A DNA stretch of 64,000 nucleotides from positions 394,433,632-394,497,631 of the forward strand of contig CM060900.1 of NCBI GenBank assembly GCA_030762935.1, read 5' to 3'. The translations under genes and the position numbers were made by a program. Under the pieces are notes generated by a model. It saw only the letters and a list, made by a program, of their open reading frames with translations. It made no database searches and was not told the origin of the DNA. Of this stretch, positions 54,101 through 64,000 are shown piece after piece (position 1 is the first letter of the stretch; the number at the start of each line of letters is the position of its first letter). The stretch is from Hymenopus coronatus (Eukaryota > Arthropoda > Insecta > Mantodea > Hymenopodidae).

Positions 54101-54800
54101 ATTAGGTCTTATTGCTTCCTTGATATGAGGATTGGCTTGAGTAAGCTCCTTGTTAAATATTACTTTTTTTAATATTTGAATAAATTAATTGAGAAAACTG
54201 TGAAGGACCCAAAGTGATAATTTTCAAGGATCCAGTATTCTATTTTGATATATAATTTCTGCTAGATTTGGCATTGTCAAATGTTCTCAGCGATATGTAC
54301 ATTAGTAAGGTAGCAATTATACTTTTCCTTAAACATATAGAATACATTACTCAACATCATAAGTTGTCCACAGATAGAGAAAATGCATGATTTAAAAAAT
54401 TGAAGTCCAAAGCTAATGTAATAAATCCCAAAATAATTAGTGTAATGGATCTAGATAGAATAAACCAGGCATCTATGTTGGTTGTACAAAAAAGACTCCA
54501 CATCAAAACGCTGTCTGAAAGTTGTTGCCATCTTATAATGATCACCTTATGGCAGCAGCAAGTATTCTTTGTACTTGGATGAGGTTTAAGAAGAAATGGG
54601 TTCAAACAAAAATCTTGCATTAAGATTCAGGTACTCATGATTAGCTAGGATAGAGTTTAGGGTTAAATGTTTATGTTTCATTTCTAAATAACTTTTCTCT
54701 TAATGCAACACAGATTATTAAGCTAAAAATTAAGTGTATTGATTATGTAATTTCCAACCTTCAGCAAGAACATCTATCTTATATACCAATAACTGACTTG
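51160..54800. other. non-coding DNA, GAT/GGT-rich imperfect repeats
   Basis: 51.45-52.05 kb is rich in gatggtgatg-type imperfect repeats that give Asp/Gly-rich frames without family signatures. The remainder is plain AT-rich DNA. Confidence 0.45.
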
Positions 54801-55991
54801 TGAGTAGAAAGTAAAGAGGAATGTGAAAAATTTAATCAGGATCTGAAAGCGGAAACATGTTATTAAGGACATTATAATGTATATATGATAACTGATTACT
54901 GTTGGAACATATCATGTTATGACATTTCAAGAGACCTTAGGACTCCAGAACTTCAGAATTACACAGATAGTAAGGAAAATGAAGGGGCCGATGAAGAAAT
55001 CATGTCAAATTCTAAGGATATAAAATGAGTAAACTTTTGACTACAATCCTTTTAGTTTGTTATGTTGCTTTGTTAGTTACATTCTCTGTCTCCCTCTCTA
55101 TCTCTCTCGCTCTCTCTCTATCACTCTCTCTCTCTCTCTCTCTCTTCTCACACACAATCTCTTACACATTCACAAGCAAAAGAAAAGGAACAACTAAACC
55201 ACATCACTACTTACTAAAAGCCTATATGTGCATTTATTTTAGGAACAGTCATGGTAAATATTGCAAGTTCTTCATTAAGTCATAGTCCTGTAAACATTGG
55301 CTTGGTTCTGTGAATTAGATGAAAAGAGTATAAACCTTTAATTTCAGCATAGATTTGCATCTTTTAAAATTTCACTGTCATTCTTGCATTTGTATTTAAA
55401 TGTAACATTATACCACATAAAATATCCAATGCAAAATGGCCAATTTCTTCTGAATAGGCTAAGTGTTTGATACGCTACAATTACCCATTCATACCTCTGT
55501 GCAAAAGGTCCCCAGCCTACATGCAAGCACTGTTATATCACTAACACTGCAAATATATAGTAACAAAGTGCATTTCCAATGATTTTCAATGGGTTTGGTG
55601 TCACGTTCTTGCTATCTCGATGGCCTTGGCTGTTCTAGCAGGGTATCATGATATAGTAAATTTTGTAAAAGAAAAAAAAAAAGATTTATTTGTATCTGAT
55701 CAAATTTGTGAACCACTTTAAAAATTGGAATTCTTAAACATGATCACAGTAGCAACATGAATTAATGTTAAGGCATAGGCAGACCTGGTGCAGGGTTAAG
55801 GAAAGCTTGTAACCCTCCTATTCTGAGCTGGAGGCTATTGCCAGCTGACATTTCATATCATCATCATCATCATCATCATCATCATCGTCGTCGTCGTCAT
55901 CATCATCATCATCATCATCATCATCGTCATCATCATCATCGTAATCGTCAACATCATTGTCGTTGTCGTCATTGTCATCATCACCACCACC

Positions 55992-56051
<60 letters not shown>

Positions 56052-56081
56052 GTTGTTATTATTATTATTATAATAATTGTT

Positions 56082-56131
<50 letters not shown>

Positions 56132-56340
56132 TACAAAATTGTCTACAATTATGGTTGTATTTTTCTCCTTGTTAGGTTCCTCCAAGAAAACACTGACGAG
56201 ATATTAGTTGCACAGTTATTTTCTTTAATAATTATAAACCCTGATATATGCAAGGAATTATTTGCTATTATGGAGAAACTCTAATTTTTCAATAATTTTT
56301 TTCTTGTCAAACAAGGGCCTATGGGGGAGAAAGGTGATAC
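54800..56340. repeat. dispersed duplication, copy A
   Basis: Matches 58140-58720 (first part) and 60230-60830 (second part) in the same orientation and order. Examples are ggatctgaaagcggaaacat / ggatctgaaagtagaatctt, aaaccacatcactacttact / aaaccacatcactgcaagct and gtaacaaagtgcatttccaa / gtaacaaagtgcccttccta. Microsatellites expand within it: (CT)n at 55.09-55.15 kb and (ATC)n/(ATT)n at 55.86-56.13 kb. Confidence 0.75.
55856..56130. repeat. (ATC)n/(ATT)n compound microsatellite
   Basis: Trinucleotide arrays giving His/Tyr and Ile/Met repeat frames; not a gene. Confidence 0.95.
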
Positions 56341-58140
56341 ATTAGTTCCATTTTGGCCAAATAGATTAACATATAGACTGCTAAATAAGTAAGAGATTAA
56401 ATAAATTTAAAATAATCATAAATAAATAAGCTAACACTTGGTTTAAACGGAATCGCAACAGTTTTACAAAAATGACGTATTTTACTTTGTCTAGTATGTG
56501 TCAAGAATTATGAACTCATGAAAATATATATCTTTCGTTTTAAAGTTCCTCAAATAGTCATGAGTCATAGCTAAGCTATTTGTTTTTTCCTGTGACCTGG
56601 GAATGAAGACTTGGTCAGATTTTGATTTTATGGACTCACTTCTTCATGTTTTTGGGCCTGAAGGGGGCTGTGAAAATTGAGCAGAAGTTATAATTTAGGT
56701 TTTTTAACAGAATATTTAGTTTGATTACCTGAGTGTCTTTTGTTTATTGAAGGGGAGGCAGTTATCTATATTGATTCAATATCACCGAGTAGACAGACTT
56801 TTAGCAAATTTGAAACTTTCCAGATATATCTCACATTTTTAAAAAAATGTATTTAAAGGTGATTTTTTAATCTATGCTGCTCATTGTTTTATTAGTTTCC
56901 AAAATATGTATTTTAAGTCCAATATTTGCTATTTTATGAACAATACATAAGTAGAATTTCAGCTTAGTTAATATGAGTAATTTTACTTTTATTTAGTGAG
57001 TTATAATTTATAATTTGGACACTTATCAGCATTTAAAATATTCCTTGCAATTCAAATTTTAAATTACTATGGTGTAACTTCTGAAACGTTTTGTACAAAT
57101 ATGCTAACTTATACTTGCAATGTAATTCTTAGTGTAAAGCAAATGTATGATGCCAGCAGTTGAATCAGGTTTGGTAGGTTCATTCCTGCTGAACAAGTAA
57201 AATTCACAACTGAACCATTTCTTATGAGACATAATTAATTTTATTGCTGTACTTCTCAGCAATCTTATTATCGAGGTCCATAGGGACCATAAATATAAAA
57301 TTATGTTTAAAAATAATACAAAATATATCATAGATATTATTTGTTGTATAATAGCTCAGGTAGGTCTAGGACCACTATAAAATGCAATTATGCACCGAAA
57401 CTTGTGATAACACTTCTTTATATGGACATAAGATGTGGTGAAAATATATAAAAATTGCAGAAGTAATTTTGAGTTTTGGAAAATTCAGTTTCAGATTATG
57501 AAAATTTCCTCATGTCTGCAAACTAAAATCAGAGACATACATTGACTAAACATAAGGCAGATGCATATACTCCATGTAGCAGTTACTGGGAGTACAGGGA
57601 CATGGAGTGGCCTGCTGTGTGCTCTGGGAGGCGGATGCTAAACTGGGATGCTGGGCTACAGTTCTTTTTCATATGGATACCCACCATAAAAATTGAAATG
57701 GACCAGCTCGAAATACACAGATACAGGCAAGCTAAGCAGAATCTGAAGTAGGTGAGTTTTATATGAGGTCAGCCCCAGCAAAATCAGCAAAGGTGCCTAT
57801 GTTTTTTATGAGGTCTGTGATAGCTAATGCGGCACACTGCTTATAACTGAATCAAGGCATTCATCATCATGATGAGAGGAGAGATGCATGCTCCCAAATG
57901 TTTATGGCTGTACATCACCTAACCTGGCTTGAAGCCCAATAACACCTAGAGTATATTTGTTGCTAGGAAAGCTTCAACTCTTATTCCATTCAAGGAAGCT
58001 CTGGAGAAATTTCATGGCTGCCCTAAGGACCAACAGTAAAATGAGACTGTAAGAACTGCATTAAAGAAGATCAAACATCTCAGTTGTAACATGGACATGA
58101 AAATTATTTTGTAGAGTAATATCTTAATTACTTCCCTCCG
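56340..58140. other. AT-rich non-coding DNA
   Basis: No convincing gene. A short frame at 57.54-57.75 kb ends at a donor-like AG/GTGAGT but has no supporting homology. Confidence 0.4.
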
Positions 58141-59538
58141 AAGTTAGGAGTAACTAGTAAAGGGTAATGTGAAAACTTTAATCCGGATCTGAAAGTAGAA
58201 TCTTGGTATTACAGAGAATATTGGTATTAGGATGTAAATATAGTGGCTTATTATTGCTAGTAAATAACATGATATGACAATACCAGTGAGGAATTCAGGA
58301 CTTCAAAGTCACAAAAGTTGTACAGGAAAATGAAAGGGCCATCAATGAGATCAGAATGTCCATTTCCAAGGATATTACTTGAGTAAATTTTTCACGGTAG
58401 TACCTCTTAGTTTGTAATGATGTTTTGTTTGGTGCATATTCTCTCTCTCTCCTTCTCTCTCTCTTCCTTACACACAAGCATAGATTAAAGCAGCAACCAA
58501 ACCACATCACTGCAAGCTAAAAGCCTATATATGAATTTATTTTATTAATAGAAATGGTAAATATAGCAAACATATTATTTGATTATAATCCTGTAAACTT
58601 TGGCTTGCATCTGTCAATTAAATGAAAAAACTATAAACCTTTAAGGTCAGGAGAGACCTACACTTTTTAAAAGTTTCACAGCCCCTATTCTATTTGCATT
58701 TTTGTAATGTAGCATTGTTATGTAACAGTTTTTTCTGCAAATGTTTATTTTGTCATTAAAATGAGGTGGGTAGGGAAAGATGATTTAGTCTTATGATGAA
58801 GATGTTGATGATAATAATGATTTAGTGTTTATTTTAATATGCACCAATAAATAATAGATCATAAAAAAGTCATTAGACAGTAACACACAATACCATTAGA
58901 CATAATACAGTGATTAAGCGTATCCCTTTATGATGAAACATAACAGATAAAGTAATGCTTATAATGCAACCACTACATTGTAAACTATGTATTTTCTGGG
59001 TGGATTTTCCTTTAGAGAGGGAAGATACCTAGAGTATTTCTCAACATAATTTCATACATTATGCCATTTTTAAATATACCACTGCCACTAAAGCATCCAC
59101 TTAATCTTATATTACCATTTAAACGGCTTGTATTGTGCTCAACTAGTTTGGATATCAATATACTAAACCATTCTTAGTAACTGAAGCAGTTTGAGCCTAT
59201 GCTTCTTGGTGATTCAATATGTTTGCCATCAACAGCTCCTAGGCATTTGTGGAAATTTCAAATTTCTTCATATTCTTTATATAATTCTTTCCTTTCAATT
59301 GTGGTTGGTGCAAACTGAGAAAATAAATGCCTTAACGTTAACAATAATCATCATGAAAGGCAAATCGTACCAATCTACACAAAGTCACCGCCCAAGTTAA
59401 GGTTAAAGAATTTTAAATGCAAATATCTTATTGTTTCAGCACCAATATGTAGCATTCAAGAGAAGCACACAGTTTAAATTGCTTCTCAAGCTAATTTATA
59501 CATCTTTTTGTGAGTGTATGCTTGTATACATGTGCATA

Positions 59539-59539
<1 letters not shown>

Positions 59540-59600
<61 letters not shown>
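59540..59600. repeat. (GT)n microsatellite
   Basis: About 30 GT dinucleotides. Confidence 0.95.
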
Positions 59601-59602
<2 letters not shown>

Positions 59603-59971
59603 CGTCTTAGAGAGAGACAGAGAAAGAGGTAGGGAGGTTGAAAGAGTTGAATGGGTAATGAAACCTTGTCTTCTTGTAAGGGATTAGCTTAGGAGAATGT
59701 TTTGGTTTAATAGGAGTTAGGTTAGGTAAAAGGGGTGCTAGGGGGGCTTCATAATTATTACACAGCATCTGTAGAGCTCCCGCACTCATGCACATATTGA
59801 AACTGTTCTACCTACTGAAATACATAATGAAAACTGAACACCATTGGTAACAATCTTCAATGAATTAGTGCAATTTTGATCTTCAACAGCTATCACCCAG
59901 AAACCCTTTTGTGCAGATATTTTTCAGCCATATAGTAAGATAAAATATTAAATATGTAATACTGGCATGGA

Positions 59972-60045
59972 TACCATCTCATGCAGACATATTCGGAAAT
60001 GAGGATGTAGATGTGGCAACTAAAGAGACAAATTGCAATTTTTCA
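59972..60045 (+). pseudogene. LINE RNase H domain fragment
   Basis: One frame reads WIPSHADIFGNEDVDVATKE, the conserved 'WIPSH.GI.GNE.AD..AK' segment of non-LTR retrotransposon RNase H. No other LINE sequence is clear around it. Confidence 0.5.
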
Positions 60046-60829
60046 AACATGATCAGTCTAAAACTTTGGCATAATAACTTCCAAAGTTTCTGAAGTATGA
60101 AATATGTAAACAGTGCAGGTTCTACAGCAATTTCAGATCCAGTAGCCAACTAAACACAATACATTTTAGCAATAGTTTCTGTTGCTAGGTTAAATATCAA
60201 ATGAAACATGAGTAGGTTCTTCTCAGTAGGTTAAGAATTGGAAATACTGCATTACTCATTCATACATCCTTGCAAAAGTTTTCCAGCCTACATGTAAACA
60301 CTGTCCTACCACTCTAACAATGCAAATATACAGTAACAAAGTGCCCTTCCTATGAGTGCCATAATATAGTAAATTTTGTAAAAGAAGTAAAATGTTATAT
60401 TTGTATATAATCATATTTGTAAACCACTTCAAATATTGGAATTCTTAAATCTTATTGTAGTCGCAACATGACTTAATATTAAAGCATAGACATATCTTGT
60501 AGGGGGCAAAGGAGAACTCATAGCCCCACAATTCTGATCCAGAGGCTATTGCCACCTGTAATTTGATATTATTATTTTGTATTCATATTCTGAATTGAAT
60601 GCCTTTACCAAAAGGGCGTGACTACAATTATATTTATGTTCTTTCTCCAATGATGTGTGCCTCCAAGATAACCTTGAAGAGACAAAAGTTGCACATTTAT
60701 GTAAGTTATTTTCTTAATAATGTTTAAACCATGATATATGCAAGGATTTATGTTATAGGCTCTAAATAGTAAATAGTAAATAATTGTTTTCCTGTTAAAC
60801 TAGAGCCTATGGGGGAGAAAGTTGATACA

Positions 60830-61460
60830 TGGGTGGATACATGTAAAAGTTGATACATGGGTCCTATTTTGCATCTACATTTTGCTCAATCTGTTACATG
60901 TATGTGACAGTGGTCTCCTTTGAATTTAAACTTTGTATTTGTTTCTTTTTCATTTTCATCATTATGGACCTGTATTTTCTTTCCTTTTTTTCTCTATTTA
61001 ATTAAACTCTCCTATTATAAATGTATCAGTAGTAAAATTCAAGTGTAAAGTAGGAAGATACATTTTCCTCACACCTGGGTGTTGAAAAAAACTTATATTT
61101 TTTTTATTAGGTATGTAAAAACCAATTCTTTAACTTTTTACAATTTTGGTTTTGCAGGTTTGTCAACACTGGTTAGCATCAATAAGCATTCAAAGAACCC
61201 AAATGTAGCAAAACGTCCCGACAAAATATTAATTACAATTTAGGTGCACACACGAAAAGTCTTAGAATGCCATGTATATGAAAAATGAAATTTACTAATT
61301 TGTCAGAGCTACTATCAAAATTTTGAGACTTCATTGCCATTTAGTTTGTTCAATTTCTTGTAATATTTCCTTAATTATCATCATATAAGGATTTATATTT
61401 GCCCAGAAATAAATTTGACTAAAAACAATTTCCGGGCAGAGACATTTTAAAATTTTAAAT
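60830..61460. other. AT-rich non-coding DNA
   Basis: No gene-like signal seen. Confidence 0.45.
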
Positions 61461-61469
61461 CATAACGAA

Positions 61470-61505
61470 GGGCGCCGTGGCTGAGTGGTTAGACCGCAAG
61501 GGTAT
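61470..61505 (+). repeat. SINE head fragment (tRNA-like A box)
   Basis: gccgtggctgagtggttaga followed by ccgc has the 5' half-tRNA form seen in the SINE family; the body is missing. Confidence 0.55.
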
Positions 61506-61779
61506 TGCCTTGTGACACGCCTATCTTAATTTCCCTGTCTTTTGACATATATCTGTTCATTTTATTACCTTTCAAGAACTCCAATTTTAAAATTTGCTTT
61601 CTATTTATTAAATATGATTTTAATAATCATTTATTTTTCCACGAATACCGTATTTTTATAGTTCTGATAACAATATATTGTAGTCCAAAACTTCTTAACC
61701 TTTGGATAAATACAAGAAAATACCAATATTTGAAAGATTTCTGTCGACCGACTCTTCTACTATATCTAATAATTGATAC

Positions 61780-61995
61780 ATTGCTGATTCTGTTTACCTG
61801 TTTTTTTCTAAAGCCGAACTGTGCATCTGAAAGAATATTGTATTTCGACAAAAAGGAGACCATACGCCTGAATATTAACCTCTCAAAAATCTTAGAAAAT
61901 ACTGATAATAGGGAGATGTGTCTGTAATGCTCCATTTCTAGCTTATCCCCTTTCTTGAACAAAGGCCTTACTTCAGCAATTTTTAGCAAATAAAC
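61780..61995 (-). pseudogene. LINE reverse-transcriptase fragment
   Basis: The minus strand reads MLKIAEVRPLFKKGDKLEME, then RHISLLSVFSKIFERLIF and ILSDAQFGFRKKQ, the start of the RT domain of Jockey-like elements. After this point the frame loses similarity. Short and without the catalytic ADD motif. Confidence 0.6.
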
Positions 61996-62029
61996 ACATG
62001 CACGGTCATTTTCTAGAAATGTTTTTTTT

Positions 62030-64000
62030 TATTCAGGAGACCTCAAATCATTGAAACGGCAGAATCTCTGTATCGAATTTTTTGGCTGAAAGCAATACAT
62101 CTCCACCTATTATGTACAAAGTATTTGGTAGAGAACGTATAAAAATGCGTAACACTTAGCAGACAGCAAATTTTACAATACACAAGATGATCCTAATCCA
62201 ACGTAAAAACTCATAACGTGTGTCCCGCTCTAGAACTCAGTGAATGTAACTAAAAATTGGGAATAAATATAAGAATCTGATTTGTTCCATTCACATAATT
62301 TTCTCTACACACTATTGTTATAAAAGAGTATTTTTTATCTACATCGTGGTGATTGAGATAAAGTTTAGCAGAAATGGTTGCTTGTATTAGTTATTTCTAA
62401 GTGGAAGGAAATAGGATAAGGCTATAGCCAAGTAATTTAAAAAAGTGGTCGCTACTTCAAACAATTGAAATTCGGTTATCTTTGCACGGCCAGGAATAAA
62501 ACGACAGAGAGATGAAACCATAGATGTCTCCCGTTTGAGAAAATGTTAAGTAGCCTAAAATTTAAACCAATTACAAGGACTGCTGACTTAAATTGTGTAT
62601 TTTAACGAGATCTACATTTCTTTGTGTAGAAAACTTTGTCTATCTCCTACGGTTTACCAGTTGTACAAAAGTCATCCAGAATGAAGTGGTCTTCGTAGGC
62701 AGTTCCCAGAATATTCAAGATATTTAGTTTATTTTTCTAGTAAATATCTTTACCATGCGGTATTTTAATAAAAATCGTTAGTTTTTTTCTTGTTTTTTTT
62801 TTTGCGAAAACAACATTTTTTAACATTTTCATTATAAAGCGTAGTTTAAGGTGGAAGGATTTTGTTGAAAATCTAAATGTCGTATCCTTGGAAGATACTA
62901 AACTTAAACACTAAATTTCGAATTTAACGGGTTTTTTTCGCTTTGAGCTATGCTGTCCTATCACACACAAACACACACACACACACACACATACACTGAC
63001 CTTTTTCTAAAAGTACTTTTTTTTTTTTGATTCAGTGGATTTCAAATATACATTTTCGATGAAATCTCGGCATCGAATTTGGCGTGGAATGTAAATCTTC
63101 TCTATCTAATTTATGAATAGTACGCGTAGAAATAAGCAAAAACTATAGATGTCTTTAAAAAACAGAATACATTCTGAATGATTTGTTTTCGGCATTATTC
63201 ATTTGCCATATACCTGTTATTATTGATTTTAAATAATCAATATCAATGGCATATTTTAAGAGTACGCAATATTATCAGTTGTTTCTTGAGATGTCGCAGA
63301 AAGAGTAAAGAACTTGTAAGACCAGCATATGGCGCCTTGCTTTTAAACATATGACTATTGTTTGGCTTGTTTTATTCCCCTGCACCTTAAAACGAAAAGT
63401 GTAATGAAACGTTTTTTCAAAGATTTATCTCCATTAAGATGAAGTAGACATTCATAAAAAAAAATGCGAAGTCTTCCATTCACATGACTTTCTCTACCTG
63501 GTCTGCAAAAAAACTCCTTCCAACATATTATTCCTCTGTAAATTTTATGATCATTAACATAAATGGTAGCAGGCAGGTCTTCTAATTAGTTCTTTGTAAG
63601 TAGAGGGAAACTAAGGAAATACACTGGGACAAAGCGATGATCAAATATTTCAAAACTGTCGCTATGCTGTTGTCATTGAAATTATGCGTGACCAGGAGTA
63701 AAACAAAAGAAATACGGATGACTGCTGTTTGAGAAAAGTATTTTATAGTGTTTTAAAATTGAAACGAATAACAAGAAGTATCTCTGGAAAGCTTAGCTTC
63801 AAAACGAAAATGTATAGATATAGTTTGTGTGTTTTGACGAGATCTGCAGTTTTTGTGTAGTAAGTTCCAATATATCTCTTACGGTTTACCAGTTATGAAG
63901 AAGTCACCCAGAATGAAGGGCAGTTCACAGGCTGTTCCCAGAAAATTCAAAATATGCATTTATTTGTTATGTAAATATGTTATATTTGCATTTGCATTTA
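62030..64000. repeat. two or more copies of an interspersed repeat
   Basis: 62.28-63.15 kb and 63.4-64.0 kb repeat the same ordered blocks as 41.73-42.65 kb (taagtggaaggaaataggat; gtttaccagttgtacaaaag; gaaatctcggcatcgaattt). A (CA)n run lies at 62.97-62.99 kb. No gene. Confidence 0.6.

Larger units (their letters stand above)
58140..60830. repeat. dispersed duplication, copy B, interrupted by ~1.5 kb
   Basis: 58140-58720 and 60230-60830 correspond to consecutive parts of copy A. The intervening 58720-60230 has no counterpart there and carries a LINE RNase H fragment and a (GT)n array, so it looks like a later insertion. Confidence 0.7.

Noticed and set aside
55838..56185. His/Tyr-rich and Ile/Met-rich frames
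   Set aside because: Products of (ATC)n and (ATT)n microsatellites on the two strands.
1..64000. CRISPR arrays, bacterial operons, rRNA genes
   Set aside because: No short regularly spaced repeats with unique spacers, no rRNA signatures, and introns, SINEs and LINEs show that the DNA is eukaryotic.

Overview
The window looks like a chromosome segment of an arthropod, probably an insect or close relative. It is AT-rich and intron/repeat-like, with many microsatellites, tRNA-derived SINE copies, Jockey-type non-LTR retrotransposons, and mariner- and Mutator-like transposase remnants. No complete ordinary host gene is visible. One short possible terminal exon is proposed near 50.9 kb. The species cannot be read from this sequence alone.

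The main object is an 18,043-bp Maverick/Polinton (adintovirus-like) element at 3528-21570. It has ~171-bp terminal inverted repeats beginning AGTAGTTAATATCCC, a 6-bp target duplication (TATGTT), and a sharp rise in GC and coding density. It sits inside one unit of a ~430-490-bp tandem host repeat. Neighbouring units keep the uninterrupted sequence and serve as empty-site references. Minus-strand genes, in order of transcription from the right, are: protein-primed family B DNA polymerase, packaging ATPase, a basic pX-like protein, a small conserved protein, retrovirus-type integrase with chromodomain, penton-like minor capsid protein, a pVI-like basic protein, double-jelly-roll major capsid protein, adenovirus-type cysteine protease, then a block of six small genes of unknown role. 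Neighbouring genes repeatedly overlap by ATGA or TAATG. Several genes start ~30-40 bp downstream of TATA boxes, and one carries a short intron.

The right arm (17.4-21.1 kb) holds accessory genes that I do not recognise: a Ser/Pro-rich protein with two SUMO-interaction-like motifs, a 97-residue protein, a small CxxC protein, and, on the minus strand, a secreted Cys-rich glycoprotein-like reading frame followed in the -1 frame by a coiled-coil frame with an RVKR site. The element is decaying. Polymerase, ATPase, major capsid, protease and the small conserved protein have in-frame stops; polymerase also has a one-base frameshift; the protease's catalytic Cys position is Phe. Integrase, penton-like, pVI-like and pX-like frames remain open.

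Outside the element: a hypothetical ORF with two 40-residue repeats beside a ~35-bp minisatellite (0.8-2.7 kb); a Mutator-like transposase relic (24 kb); a Jockey element with ORF1 and endonuclease but no reverse transcriptase (29.7-33.3 kb); LINE relics on both strands (41-46.7 kb and 60-62 kb); a Tc1/mariner-superfamily relic (43.5-44.4 kb); a mariner with a nested near-perfect foldback element (49.3-50.5 kb); a ~1.5-kb dispersed duplication (54.8-56.3 and 58.1-60.8 kb); and large stretches of plain AT-rich sequence.
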